Assembly (NCBI GenBank): GCA_032622095.1
Contig: CP136068.1
Coordinates: forward strand, 149,245,365 to 149,309,364
From: Siphonodentalium dalli
Lineage: Eukaryota; Mollusca; Scaphopoda; Gadilida; Siphonodentaliidae
DNA length: 64,000 bases
Direction: 5' to 3'
The position numbers and the translations under genes are program-made. Below are positions 24,621 to 37,993 of this stretch, piece by piece (the stretch's first letter is position 1; each line of letters starts with the position of its first letter). The notes under the pieces were generated by a model, which was given only the letters and a program-made list of their open reading frames with translations, was not told where the DNA came from and did no database searches.

Positions 24621-25987
24621 GTTCGTATGCTATCGGAACACATTGAGCGATCACACACTGGCAGGTCACTCAATTAGTTTACTTTATGGTTTTTTTCTCG
24701 CCTCGAACCAATTGCTGATTAAACTCGGTAGTTTTGAAAATCATCTTTGGTGTGGATTGAACTACATATCATCTCTGAGACAGACCTAGGATATTGAAGA
24801 CTATCTTATATAACTTGCATTGTCATTATAATGTCTCTGTTCGGACTTCGATCATATAAATATAGCTTTTTGATGTAGATTCTAAAACATTATGATCATT
24901 TCATTGAAACATCCGTTTGGGACGCAAGGGATAAAATGCGATATAAACTTGTTTAACCTCGTGAAATATTTACGCATCGCATATAAATATGTGTATGCTG
25001 CATATATATCGACAATAATCGTTGCGTCATGAATGTGGGCATCACATCCAAATGGTATATATGTTGTGAGATGTTTCGTGCCCACAGTATGTTTCAACAA
25101 ATTTTCATTTCATTTACGACAAATTTGCGGGATAAAAACGTTACCCATATTTAAATCAGTGTACTGTGTACCTGCCACTTGCATGATACATATCATAGTG
25201 CTCTAGTGACACCAGCGAGTCTATTTCTCAAAGGAATAATATTATTTTGAATATAACAATAAAGGGAGGGTTGGACTGATCTCCGCCGTGGATGATTAAT
25301 GTATATTTGTTTTTTTATTTCTTACAAAGCATGCATTATGGTAAACTTTCACAAATATGAAAATGCATTATATATTAGTCGTATTGATTGACAGTAAGAA
25401 AAAGAAAATAAACTTCAACAATTTGGCAAAATTTGAAGATAATAAAAAGTTTTCCCACTACAACACAAAATAAGATGAATGACACTTATTTCCTGATTGT
25501 GATAAATATTTTGAACAAAGAAATGCCTCTTTTAAACGACTTCGCATCATTATTGACAGTGTGCTCAAATCACTACCTCTAAACTATCTCAACAATCTCC
25601 CAAAATCCATATAGTTAAATTAGTAAGGGCACCATGTGAGTTTATTAGAACATGCTCAATTTTACAATTGATAAAGCAAATTACACTTGTATTGCATGTG
25701 GCATACATAATTTAACATGATATTGCCTTTAATCAAATATTGAATGTTGACTCGACAATTGTGATTTGTTATTACAAGCTTGTACCTAGAGGTACAGTAT
25801 TATTGCTGTTCCACATTTACAAATCCGCATGGAACGTACGTTCCATATTCATCTCGTTGACGTAAAATGACGTCAACCATGAAACTCAACCATGAAACTA
25901 TTTAAATAAAAGCATCACACATGACACACCCGCCCTGTATGAGCCTAAATAAACCTTCTAATCCTGTATTTTTAATGCATCGTGTCG

Positions 25988-25991
<4 letters not shown>

Positions 25992-26025
<34 letters not shown>
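25992..26025. repeat. (TA)n microsatellite
   Basis: Uninterrupted TA dinucleotides over about 34 bp. Confidence 0.95.
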
Positions 26026-26032
<7 letters not shown>

Positions 26033-26539
26033 TTATATATGTATGAAAATCCATTAATTGATAAAGTTTCCAAATTAGTTTCACGAAATTCACCAATTTC
26101 CCTTTTTTTGATTTTAGTATGTTGTATATGTAGGGTTTGCGCACTTATTCTATGAAAAAGGGTTGTGTTGCTATTAGTTCTGGGTAAAACCGTGAAAGCA
26201 CTGGACTATTACGAGGGGAGTTCAGGATAAATTAGAAGACGACAAACTGACGAAAGTATTATAGAAATGCTGAAGTGTCCATATGCATTGGTGAGAATTG
26301 TTTAGACCTATAGTCGTCTGTCGATCTTATTATCTGAACTACTCGCCAATGAACAGTTAAGATGAACAGAGTTCACACAGGCACCCCATGTGAGATAGCC
26401 ATATGCGATTTAGCTATATACCATAACCCACTTGACTTGTCTCACAACCTACCCATGTGGCTGATTTTTGTACTTAATTAAGAGTCGGGACTATTTTAAT
26501 GAACCTTATGACCGAGAACCAAAACAATGCCGACCAACA

Positions 26540-26945
26540 TAATTACTCCAACTAGAAAAATGATAATACTACACATCATTGTTAAAAAATGGTTACAAAG
26601 TTACATTTGGAAGTCGTTTTTTGTCACAAATTACCAATGATTATCTGAGAATAACTCCAACTAGAAAAATGAAAATAGTTCACCTATCCTTGTTAAAAAG
26701 GGTTACAAAGTTACATTTGACAGTCGTTTCAAAAACCCGACGTGTTTTTGTCGCAAAGTTACCAATCAATGATTATCATAGAATAACTCCAAGTAGAAAA
26801 ATGAAAATATTTCACCTATCCATGTTAAAAAGGGTTACAAAGTTACATTTGGAAGTCAATTGAAAAATGCGACGTGTTTTTTTTACATGGTTGCATTTAG
26901 AAGTCGTTTAAAAAATGCGAAGTGTTTTTTGTCACAAAGTTACCA
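26540..26945 (+). repeat. ~135-bp tandem repeat, three copies
   Basis: Copies share ACTCCAACTAGAAAAATGA, CACCTATCCTTGTTAAAAAG, GGTTACAAAGTTACATTTG and GACGTGTTTTTTG. The 94-residue open frame over it is a repeat artefact. Confidence 0.8.
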
Positions 26946-28244
26946 ACTTGGGTAACATTCTACATGTGTCAATTTGCGAACGCAGTGTTGCATAATACTC
27001 ACCATAAACGGCTATAGGGATGTGACGAATTTGAGCAAACGGAAGACCTGTTCTCTATAGGGGTCATACGAGCAGTACATTCATTTCGTACAACTGACGA
27101 AAGGAATGGTTCCACTTACGAAAAATTAGTATCGTTTTGAAATAAATCGTTGAACTCGTTAAACGAACGTTAATGCTGTCATGTACATGTAACAAAATAT
27201 ATATCCCATTTTCCTATGATAGGGACATTTTCCATGTTAAACATAGTTGGCCTGATTGTAACGACTTCATATCAGTACGTGTTTCTCGGGACTCATGCCA
27301 TGATTGTGCGATGATGTTGTGACGCAGTTTTATCGCTTTCATATCCATGTCGATTGGACTCAAATGTATTCACCTTGATAGCTCCTGTAACGCTTTGTTC
27401 TCCAAGTATACTTTTTTTAAACATTCACGAATATCGCAGCATAATTCTACCTAGATGTTACAAACATACTAATATGTGCGAAAGATCGGTATTTAAACTA
27501 AAATTCAGAAAAAAGGCTCTCATATTTTGGAGAAAAATGATCCATCGTGACATGGGATGCGGCATGGGAAAATATCCACTTCGGGATCAGATATTTGATC
27601 AGGACATTCGGAAAGCCTCGTGGCCAGCCCAAATATATGTCCCCTCGGGTGAGATTATTCTGTCACACATCATGGTGGATAATATTCATGCTCATATCCA
27701 AATCACCATGACAACATGTACCATATACAGTGTTATTACGATATGTTGTTACATAATCATCCATAATCCTAGACAAACCAATTTATATGATCGTTTAGTT
27801 CTCATATAACATTGGCATATTGTTATCACCTAACAAGCGTTCTAAAACGATTATGAATATGAAACGTGTTTTCTGATATACGTGTGGAGATATTTAAGTA
27901 TTTCTTAGCGCAAAAATCGCCCCCGTTTGGGCACGGGATAGAATATGTCATCCGCCCCACTGCGAGTTGTAAGAATCCCCTTGATTTAACTAGCTGCTGT
28001 AGTTCTGGGGTTTTCCAGACCAAATTTGACTGAGGGTAGCCCTGTCGTAGACTTGGCGATTTATTTTAAAAAGTAAACACATGACCTGTGATTTTTTTCT
28101 TGCATTTTTGTGATCAACTGGTGTCTATCTAGCTGGGCAACCACCACTGGTATGGCCTGTGGACTTCAAGTCAGTGAATTCGGTCGAATCGTTAACACTG
28201 TCGCCTATGGGAAACCATTTAGTTAAGTGATTCCTATATACGAA

Positions 28245-28520
28245 TGACTAATGGTAGCGAGACACTAATCATAAACTGTGAAGATTGACATCATATCGCT
28301 CACTGCCGGGTTCGTTAGCCCCTTAGATGACGACATGGACCAGAACAGCACGAGATAACCTGGGTAACCCGAACGAACCCATGCGGACAGCATACTTATA
28401 TGATGCCTCGTGGTAGTAGAATGCATATGTCGTGAAAAATTACTTGCTGTGTCGTCCAATACCGTCTTATTGACCCATTTAATGCCGATATTGGCTAAAA
28501 GAAACAGGGATAGCCCGAGC
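28245..28520 (-). repeat. Satellite B (~316 bp), single inverted copy
   Basis: Its reverse complement carries TTTTAGCCAATATCGGCATT, GACACAGCAAGTA, CAATCTTCACAGTTTATG and GTGTCTCGCTACCATTAGTC, in the same order as the three copies at 38690-39560. Confidence 0.75.
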
Positions 28521-28984
28521 GTAATCTGCGAATATCAACTCGAATTATTATTTTATCCAGAGTTTTAAATCCACGATCCCCGTGCTAAAATATGTTTCAG
28601 ATTGTTGACCAATTTATTATATCGACCCATCGACGGCTGCATTAAACAGCAAATAGTCAACTTTTCCCTCTGAATATATACATACATGTATATTTATTTT
28701 GGTATATAGTCAGATATCACTCATATAACTCCCAGTGTCAGAACCAGCGTGTCGCAAATAGCAGCGGTTCTTGTGATATAACCAACGATCCATTGTTTTT
28801 CGTCTCTTGATATGAATAGAATAATTATTTCTGGTTATTTTGATATAAACCTTAGAACTGAGTGTTCTATGTGTAAAATCGCAATTTATCGGACATTTTA
28901 CTCCGACAACGTGCATGGTATTTCATTGCGAAAAAACTGTCATTATTCACATTAAGAGATGATATCAACGGGTACTACTAAAAC

Positions 28985-30905
28985 CCGACCGCACCGACCG
29001 CACCCGACCGGACCGCCCCAGGGATCCGAGCGAGATGGGGTGATGGGGTTTGCACTATCGTGTAGAATGGACCCGAATGTACCAAAGTTCCAATCCCCAA
29101 GTCGATATCTCGAACGGACACGGCACTGTTAACCCCTGACTGGCGGCCGTTTCCGCCAGGTACAGGAAATCCAAAAAGGCGCCGACCGCACATCCCCTGA
29201 CTGCCTGACCACGGAAATGGACATTATATCATGAAGTGAATACCCATATGCATCCATGGGCGATCGGACAAGTCGCTAGCTGCAGCGGAAGTGAATAAAT
29301 TAACCCATACGCTGCTGCCAAATTCGCTATAAATCTACGCAAAAACGCCGAAATTAACACCCGCCGACCGGACCGCCCCTAGGGGTCCGAGCGAGATGGG
29401 ATTGCACTATCGTGTAGAATGGACACGAATGTACCAAAGTTCCAATCCCCAAGTCGATAGTTCGAGCGGACACGGCACTGTTAACCCCTGACTGGCGGCC
29501 GTTTCCGCCAGATACGGGAAATCCAAAAAAACGCCGACCGCACCTCCCCTGACTGCCTGACCACGGAAATGGACATTCTATCATGAAGTGAATACCCATA
29601 TGCATCCATGGGCGATCGGACAAGTCGCTAGCTGCAGCGGAAGTGAATAAATTAACCCATACGCTGCTGCCAAATTCGCTATAAATGTACGCAAAAACGC
29701 CGAAATTAACACCCGCCGACCGGACCGCCCCGAGGGGTCCGAGCGAGATGGGGTTTGCACTATCGTGTAGAATGGACCCGAGTGTACCAAAGTTCCAATC
29801 CCCAAGTCAATAGCTCGAGCGGACACGGCACTGTTAACCCCTGACTGGCCGCCGTTTCCGCCAGGTACGGGAAATCCAAAAAGGCGCCGACCGCACATCT
29901 CCTGGCTGCCTGACAACGGAAATGAACCTTATATCATGAAGGAAATACGTCTATTCATCCATGGGCGATCGGTCAAGTCGCTAGATGCAGCGGGAGTGAA
30001 TAAATGAACCCATTCGCTGCTGCCGAATTCGCTATAATTGTACGCAAAAACGCCGAATTTAACACCCGCCGACCGGACCGCCCCCAGGGGTCCGAGCGAG
30101 ATGGGGTCATGGGGTTTGCACTATCGTGTAGAATGGACCCGATTGTACCAAAGTTCCAATCCCCAAGTCGATAGCTCGAGCGAACACGGCACTGTTAACC
30201 CCTGATGGCGGCCGTTTCCGCCAGGTACGGGAAATCAAAAAAGGCGCCGACCGCACCTCCCCTGACTGCCTGACCACGGAAATGGACATTATATCATGAA
30301 GTGAATACCCATATGCATCCATGGGCGATCGGACAAGTCGCTAGCTGCAGCGGAAGTGAATAAATTAACCCATACGCTGCTGCCAAATTCGCTATAAATG
30401 TACGCAAAAACGCCGAAATTAACACCCGCCGACCGGACCGCCCCTAGGGGTCCGAGCGAGATGGGGTTTGCACTATCGTGTAGAATGGACCCGAATGTAC
30501 CAACGTTCCAATCCCCAAGTCGATAGCTCGAGCGGACACGGCACTGTTAACCCCTGACTGGCGGCCGTTTCCGCCAGGTACGGGAAATCCAAAAAGGCAC
30601 CGACCGCACCTCCCCTGACTGCCTGACCACGGAAATGGACATTCTATCATGAAGTGAATACCCATATGCATCCATGGGCGATCGGTCAAGTCGCTAGCTG
30701 CAGCGGAAGTGAATAAATTAACCCATACGCTGCTGCCGAATTCGCTATAATTGTACGCAAAAACGCCGAATTTAACACCCGCCGACCGGACCGCCCCTAG
30801 GGGACCGAGCGAGATGGGGTTTGCACTATCGTGTATAATGGACCCGAATATACCAAAGTTCCAACCCCCAAGTCGATAGCAGATACGGCACTGTTAACCC
30901 CAACT
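28985..30905 (+). repeat. Satellite A (~357 bp), about 5.3 tandem copies
   Basis: Units recur every 349-360 bp, marked by GGGGTCCGAGCGAGATGGGG (about 29022, 29382, 29739, 30088, 30448, 30803), CACTATCGTGTAGAATGGAC, GGCGGCCGTTTCCGCCAG and GTCGCTAGCTGCAGCGG. GC content is well above the background. Copies are nearly identical, so the array is young or homogenised. The last copy breaks off after ACGGCACTGTTAACCCC. Long minus-strand frames over it are repeat artefacts. Confidence 0.95.
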
Positions 30906-31265
30906 GCAATATGACACTTTTCAACAATCTATTTAAGTGAGAAATCTTTAGTAGGAAAGTTTTCATGTGAATTGTGCCTGGGAAGCGTGTCCTTATGTGG
31001 GGGCGGGGTGTGTCCAGATGAATTTTTTTTCGCACAGACAATCGTTATCTACAACATAAAGATGTGAAAGGATAAACGAGCAAAGTGATTCCTGTTCATC
31101 CAAGATTGACGTTGAAAATTGTCAACATTCGGACCATTAACCTGGATTTCGTTTCCATTGTTTAACGGAAATTACTTTTGGAGCTATATTGATTCACCCA
31201 ATCTCTGAAATCGAAAAATAACGATAATGCGCGATAAGCAGGTGTACGAGATCATCGAGGAAATT

Positions 31266-31397
31266 ACCAAGAGAAATATCAATGTTTCGGAGGGATATCC
31301 CACAGTTCCCTGGCACAATACACCCAAACCACTCAAAGACATATATGTATTTGGGTGGTTGGGGTCTATTGTGCCAGGGGTCTGTGGGATATCACGC
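31266..31397. repeat. Hairpin MITE, ~60-bp arms
   Basis: GATATCCCACAGTTCCCTGG and CACAATACACCCAAACCAC on the left pair with GTGGTTGGGGTCTATTGTG and CCAGGGGTCTGTGGGATATC on the right. The open frames on both strands are a by-product of this symmetry. Confidence 0.85.
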
Positions 31398-31399
31398 GA

Positions 31400-33230
31400 G
31401 AAAATATGCGTTCTTATCATAATAAAGCCTGCTTCCATGTGCTAACTTTGAACATATCTCAACATAAGTGTTTCTATGTTTGTGAAACACCATGCTTCTC
31501 GTGCATTATAATTTGTCGATTTAACATTAAAGTGTACATACGTGTATACATCTATAGTGATGAAATGGTTAAAAACCCAAGAGGACTGTAGGTGGCTTGT
31601 TTCTCACCAACACGCGTTCAAATTCGATAGCTATCTTGTAGATGGCATCTCAATCATGTCTGTTCATATTGCTTTGCTCATAGTTTCAGGCTGGATTTTA
31701 ACAGGAATGTACATGGCAGTGTCATATATATGTGAATAATGTGTTCAGTGATGTAAAACAAAACGCAGTCAGTATATGAAAGAATTTTATTTCGTGATAA
31801 TGTATCCGATCAAATTACAAAACAAGATAACATACAATTTGAATAAATTAACGGTAATATATCACATGTATATATGAGCACAGTAAAATACATATAAGCA
31901 CAGATGCCAAGTAAGTTCTAAAGACAAATTAGCAAACTTAGACAAACACAACTATATACACCACCATCATCTACATCAACTAACATCTACATGTATATAG
32001 GCCTACTGCATGTGAATGTTCATTCTCGTTGTTTTTTGTTATTTTTTTTGTGTGAAAAAAGTTGCCCATGTTCCATGAATTGTGTGATAGAGTTACTCTG
32101 GTTGGAGATGTGATAAATGGTTACACCACATTTCATGCGAAGCAACCAAGTATATTTTGTGAAAACAAATTACCACCACCAGTATTAATAGTTCTCAATG
32201 ATGGCTATCACTTGCCAAAATTGAATATTAAAATCCCGTTAACTTTGTGAGATATGCTTAAATTGTATAACTGCACCACTATTTCTGGAGTCTTGGTAAT
32301 TTTATCACAAAAACGCAACAAGGATGAAAATTCAACTCTACTTTACATGTAGTTTGTGTTTAGTCAGATATTACTTCTTTTATTTCTATACTCTCGGGGT
32401 CGTCGTATCATCTCATTAATATGTGACAATAACATAGCGAAAGTACAAATGGAAATACCCATTATTTCGATACAGAAACTGCGCGTGAGAGGTAAACGAT
32501 CCCCCAATTACCGAACTTCACGAAATATGCGAAAATGAAGATGCGGAGGAAGGATGTTTAGCTCAGTTGCAAAAATATTGATTGATTGATCTCGACCAAA
32601 CTGTAAGAGACGATATCCGTTTGCTATGCTGGGCTGACCGCTGCCATCTTGTACAGATAATGTGAGGAATTCACTCGGAGTTTTTTATTTCATTTGTAAG
32701 ACTTTTGTCGTTCACATTTAATTTTAGAACTGTCCATGTCAAAGTTGGCCAGGACGAGCCACAATGAATTGTCACAGGCTGTAGTGACAAAACAGTTTAA
32801 TAAAAAAATTAGATTTAATTACGAAGATACATAATGGCAGTGGTCAGACCAACGATCGAGAGGAGTGAACTCTGCCTTGCAGCTTGCCTTTCGATAGAGG
32901 AAATTCATTTTGAACTTTAGAAGGTAGAAGTATACACCGTTTCGCGTGGGGTGGTGAACCACACATACATGTATAGGTTTCCCACACACGTCTATACATA
33001 TCAAATATGCACGTTTATGATGTTACATCGTGAACTAAAAAAAATTGTAGAATCGGATGCGCAAATAAATGTGATGAATATCATTATCCGGCCATTCAAA
33101 ATGTCACTAGCATAACATTACGCTAGTGTAATTATCAAATCGCCAAAACTTTCTGGTCAAACTATATAACCTTTTTGAAATTGTATATATCAATCCGAAA
33201 ATATTTCATTTAATGCATTTATACTCAATT
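31400..33230. other. Spacer between the satellite arms, no gene seen
   Basis: AT-rich single-copy-looking sequence. Several short open frames show no domain or splice logic. Confidence 0.45.
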
Positions 33231-33360
33231 TTGGTTTATGTCATATACATGTGGTACGGTTTTCGTTGAAATATTAGAATTGAACCATTGTGATCAGAAG
33301 GTTTCGGACGTTTGAATAAATGGTATGTTACAACATATTGGTACTGGAATATATAATAAC

Positions 33361-33702
33361 TCATATTTTCATTTTCTTTGGAGCACTGGTTGTTTTTGCT
33401 GACTTCGTACGCTTTTTTAGTGATGGTTTTTTCGCAGTTGGGGCTACACGAGGAATTGTCAGATTTCCGTCGGTGGATGTTACGGTTGTTGTCTTTCTTG
33501 GTGGGCCCTTGAGAAATTTTATTACAGCGCGATCTTTGTCGTCGTCGTTCATCGTGAGCCATTTTGAGTGCTGGACGCGAAAGTTTTTCATATGTGACGG
33601 AAGGTCGAAATTCCCCTGACCGTGTACGGCTCTGCGGACATCAGCATGTTGAATTTTTACTATAGAATGCATCTTTTCGATGAGATCTGGCAGCTTTAGA
33701 CT
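33361..33702 (-). pseudogene. Transposase-like protein, C-terminal fragment
   Basis: An open stretch of about 114 codons to a stop at 33361. It has LPDLIEKMHSIVKIQHADVR, then AVHGQGNFDLPSHMKNFRVQ, HSKWLTMNDDDKDRAVIKFL, and a Lys/Ser/Thr-rich end (KKPSLKKRTKSAKTTSAPKK) that could be a nuclear signal. The central words resemble the C-terminus of large uncharacterised MULE/SWIM-type transposase-like proteins of invertebrates, from memory only. There is no upstream ATG in frame, so it begins as an exon or a truncation. It lies about 360 bp downstream of a second fragment that I link to the same family; the two do not join in frame directly (phase 0 versus phase 2). Confidence 0.4.
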
Positions 33703-34062
33703 ACCCAAGTTTGTCGAAAATGTTGTTATTTATGCAAATTCCCTTTGTTAGGGCATTGTATAATGCAGCTGATTAGTTTGAAATGTTATTAAAACGATTA
33801 TTCGCTAGTTCAGATTATTTACGATATATAGTCCAAAACCCTTTTTCGCCATTAATTATATTATTATTATTATTAATAATAAGTGCATGAGCGCCACACC
33901 ACGTGCCTAGAAAATATATTGTTTTAATTTGTAGTTTATAGTTTGTCAATATTATCGACGGATGAACAAATGATATGACTCAAATGTGGCTCGATGAAAA
34001 TATTTATGTGAGAAGATTTTGTAATATATGGTAATATTTGGCAAAGAGGGGGTATGTCGTAC

Positions 34063-34380
34063 CTGTTTCAGATCCCAAGGAGCGTGAGAAGAATTGTCTA
34101 GGGTCATCGCCGTGTAAATATCCTTGGGTGTTTGCGTCATAGCTTTGTCTGTTATATTTTTTAGAATAGTCTCAGACGTCCTCACATACTCGGCGTTTGT
34201 ATCTTTCCTGGTATTGCCGTGAACACTGCTGGTATCTGTGAGTACGCCTGCATACTCAACAACTGAACATTGACGGAAAACAGGCTCCCCAACGCTGGAA
34301 GGAACTTTTTCCAGCCATGTTATCCGTCGTTTGTATTTTTTGTCACGTTTCAGTGTAGTATAAAATTTGCGAACAACAAT
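34063..34380 (-). pseudogene. Transposase-like protein, 5'-truncated exon
   Basis: 106 codons on minus ending at a strong donor, CAG|GTACGA, after PWDLKQ. Content: VRKFYTTLKRDKKYKRRITW, EPVFRQCSVVEYAG, VHGNTRKDTNAEYVRT and PKDIYTAMT. This order (RTW, CxVEY, HGN, YVRT, VY, PRDLKQ) matches what I recall of the N-terminal region of an invertebrate transposase-like family, not a named domain. The 5' side is cut exactly where satellite A begins (34381). The longer frame running on into satellite and transposon is spurious. The middle of the protein is missing between here and 33702. Confidence 0.45.
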
Positions 34381-34478
34381 GCCGTGTCCGCTCGAGCTAT
34401 CGACTTGGGGATTGGAACTTTGGTACATTCGGGTCCATTCTACACGATAGTGCAAACCCCATCTCGCTCGGACCCCTA
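34381..34478 (-). repeat. Satellite A fragment left of the transposon
   Basis: Runs from GCCGTGTCCGCTCGAGC to CTCGCTCGGACCCCTA, inverted relative to the main array. Its unit continues at 37992, after the inserted element. Confidence 0.9.
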
Positions 34479-37400
34479 CACTCTTAAAACGACTGTGTGG
34501 TAGATCCACACAGTTACCACACAGTTTGTGTAGCCATTTGATCGACAACAACATTGTGTGGTGAATTGTGTGGCAAATGACCACACATCTGTTGTGTGGT
34601 GGTGGCGAACATACTGTGTGGATCGACCAAAACAACTTGTTCTTTGTAGGCACACATTAAATGTGTGCTAAGTTGCGCACAAGATTGTGTGGATGCAGAT
34701 GAACAGTTTATGTGTGGTTACTGACCTACAAAGTTGTGTAGTTGACACACACAAAGATGTTTGGGTTCAGCACATTTATTTGTTCGTTGAATGGACACAA
34801 ATATGTTTGCACTAAGGAAACAATATGTTCGCCGCTACCACACACGTTTGTATTGTTATTGTACACAATGTTGTTGGGCGAGACTAGACATATGTGTTAA
34901 TCACATGCGTACACATTTGTGTGGTTGATCCAAACAATAGTGTTCACCGCCATTACACTATTTTGTATTGTTCTTGTACACAATGCTGTTGGGCAAGACA
35001 ACACATATGTGTTCATTACATGTGTACAAAAGTGTGTGGTCGATCCAAACAATAGGCTGCTAATCCTGCAAAAAAAAAATCATATTCAACGAAGAGTGTT
35101 TACCGATATTTATTGGCCAAACATATAGTTCGGCTATCGTTGGACCTTTTTTTCCCGCCATACATATGAAATGTTATAGTCTACTGATGATTGACGTGCT
35201 GCGCTGGACGTTTTCGAATATTAACTTATCAAACAGCAAACATGCATATCCCGGGGGTCCGCGGCCTTCTTTTGTGTACACAGCAGAAATCGTGATTGTC
35301 GAATGATATAGTATAGCTATAGTCTTTAATTTCAATAATACAAAGACACAAAACAAACAGCCGTTTAACACATTCACGTAATATTTTGGTTATCCTTTAA
35401 ACTATAAGCGTGCATGTTTCAGTTCCATTAATGGGTTTCACATCAATAACTAGAATTTTCCTTCAACTTGAATGTATTGGAACAATTCGAAAGTCAGTCT
35501 CTGCTATATATACATATATATTGCTACTGGTTGGCTGTCTTACATCAGACTCACCCTCACGTGTGTAGAAGAACAAGCTCTAAAACTAACTGAAGCTTTC
35601 TGAGATCCCTTGAACTATACAAGAAAATTAAGGGCTCCAAAGAGGATAGTCTTTTTGAATGTAATCGCCTCTTGCACAGAAACCAAATTACAACACATGA
35701 CATCATATGTATACCAAAATCATTGACTGTGGAATTTGTGTCTAACTCATACATTCCACCGTGGTTCTTGGTTGGTTGATTATAGTTTATCTGCGTCGTT
35801 GCCAAGGCAGCCATGTCCATATCTTGTTATTTACATCGACGTTACACCGCGTGACCGCCATGCACCATTGAACCTGTAAGCAGAGAAGTTATTTTGTTTA
35901 TAACATGCCATTGGGAATATTATTTACAGTATACATTGTATGTACATCTATAACAGTATTATAATTCATACATTAAAGAGCGCATTTTCAGAAAGGAATA
36001 TAGTTTTTGAATGATACTAAATATATACATGTACTACTCATTATAGCTTCACATAATGAATGTTCGGACAATTTATAAATATATTTTACTTTATCTATAT
36101 GGCGAGATCGATGCCTCATTAAGCGCAATCTTGACACGGGAAATTTGCAATTTTACATAAGGAATTGTAGCTATATATAACACAATACATTCATAGCCCC
36201 CCCCCCCCACCCCTTTTTTATAGTATAAACGATAACTCTTCACCATGTACGTCACTTAGTCCAAATGCTAATAATACTTTAATGACACATCTCACTATTC
36301 TGCAGTATTTATAATTTTAGATTATTTCTAAGTTCATTATTTGCTATGACATTTATTGAATGACATAATATTCTTCACAATTTAAAGTTTTGGACACAAA
36401 CGGTGGCTACATATGTATTAGATATACGACATCACCCCCCCCCCCCCCGGGGCCCCTCCCTCGGTAACCAAATTTACGCAAGTTATACATAGCAGAGGAG
36501 CCAAATTATGCATGTTAATTTTTCACATCGTCTTGGTAAACCACCAATATAATTGACAAATAAATACCCCACCCACCCACCCAACAATTTGTTTCCCTTG
36601 GTACATTGATCGTCCATTGTGGTATTTCAAGGTTTATTGCAACAGTGATGCTCATCATATTCAAATTAAATTAATTTGAAACACCAATTTCACACATTTT
36701 GTGTGATTCCGGGTGCCACATGTCACTTCGTAGTATGCGACTAGGGCATTTCAGTGACAGCCACAAGTCTCATTCATGGACGCGGCTCAGTGGTCGCCGT
36801 TGGTGGGGGGGGGGGTGTGTCCACATTCAAATGTCGAAGTACACCCCACCATCCCCCTTGAACCATATTTGTAGAATTATATTTGCACACCCCCCTCTCG
36901 TTCTGAATTTTCCAATTGGTACCTCAAGCTTTCCAACTATTAGAATTTCCAACCAAATGGAAGTCTTCCACCCGATGGCCATTTGAGGCCATTTTTTGTT
37001 TTACCAAAAGTAGAAAAATATGCTACTGTTTGTCTAAAAAAAACTATAAATTTCCCACTAATTACTGGTTGAAAAATCAAACAAAGAGAATAATTTCAAC
37101 CTATTATAATGCATGTGGTGTAAAACTTGTAACTTTGCGTCAGGCATGAAATTTCCAACTGTTGGAATTTTTAGTAAATTTTACCGAGGTTTGGGATAGG
37201 GTTATAGACACACCCTTCCCAATATCCGCCCTGTCGCCACGTCACTGGTCTCAGTATATATTTCCTCTCATCTGCATTCCATATAAACACAAAAAACGTC
37301 GTTACTTTATCAACATGAGAACCTTACCGTGCAAAATAATAAAATTGTGGTTCTGGTTTAAAGCACGCTGTATAATATATAGTGTGTATGTGATGAACAC

Positions 37401-37991
37401 ACATTTGTTCAGTAAATGTCTTCACCACACAGTTGAATTTGTCAATTTACATAAAGACAATTTTCGAGCAGGTTTTGTGCTTCGGAAAGATGTGTATCAT
37501 ATAGACCACAGAAACAACAGATAAACCCAGATAAACGCACAACTCTAAAATGTAAATATATGACTATGCGACAGGGAATTGATGAATCAGAAAATCCAAA
37601 TCAAGTTTATTATTTCGTTCAATCATGTTTTATACAAAATAGATACGGAAATTCTCACAAAGGTGAATATCTTGCCAATTTAAATATAATCTTACCTTAA
37701 CTATAGAAATAATCGAAGAGACCGACCAATATATCGAATTTCGAGATCCACCACAATCAACAAGACTCCATGTGTACACTTTACGGCAGCCTGTGAGCCT
37801 GTACGAAACAACGACGCGCGCGTGACCACCACGTGAAATTTAAAAAAACCGACGTCACATACAAATATGTGTGGTGATGTGTGGATATTGGGTGATACAC
37901 ACATATGTGTGTATTGTGTACACATTTATGTTCAGATAATGCCTCCACACAGTCATTGTGTGGAAGCTGCCACACAGTCCTTTTTACAGTG
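34479..37991. mobile_element. CACT-ended DNA transposon, non-autonomous, TA duplication
   Basis: 3513 bp. Left end CACTCTTAAAACGACTG and right end (reverse complement) CACTGTAAAAAGGACTG extend into a shared TGTGTGG. TA is duplicated at 34477-34478 and 37992-37993, splitting the satellite A word CCCCTAGGGG; intact neighbouring copies give the empty site. Both ends are dense in TGTGTGG/CCACACA subterminal motifs (34490-35060 and 37860-37985), including a ~115-bp tandem at 34826-35055. CACT ends with subterminal arrays fit EnSpm/CACTA, although a 3-bp duplication is more usual there. No transposase was recognised; poly(C) and poly(G) tracts lie inside. Confidence 0.75.
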
Positions 37992-37993
37992 TA

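Larger units (their letters stand above)
24621..28244. other. Spacer or intron, no exon recognised
   Basis: Contains the (TA)n and 135-bp repeats listed separately. A 151-residue open frame at 27354-27809 has no recognisable domain and no convincing splice borders. 27890-28025 has a GC-rich word (GGGGATTCTTACAACTCGCA on minus) that looks repeat-derived. Confidence 0.5.

Noticed and set aside
27354-27809. 151-residue open frame
   Set aside because: No recognisable domain, signal peptide or splice context; length is attainable by chance in 64 kb.
28978-30689. Repeated 70-110 residue minus-strand frames with a shared sequence
   Set aside because: They track the 357-bp satellite exactly and recur in its inverted copies; a repeat artefact, not a gene family.
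34064-34653. 233-residue minus-strand open frame as one gene
   Set aside because: Its 5' part reads through transposon and satellite A; only 34063-34380 looks like protein, and it ends at a splice donor.
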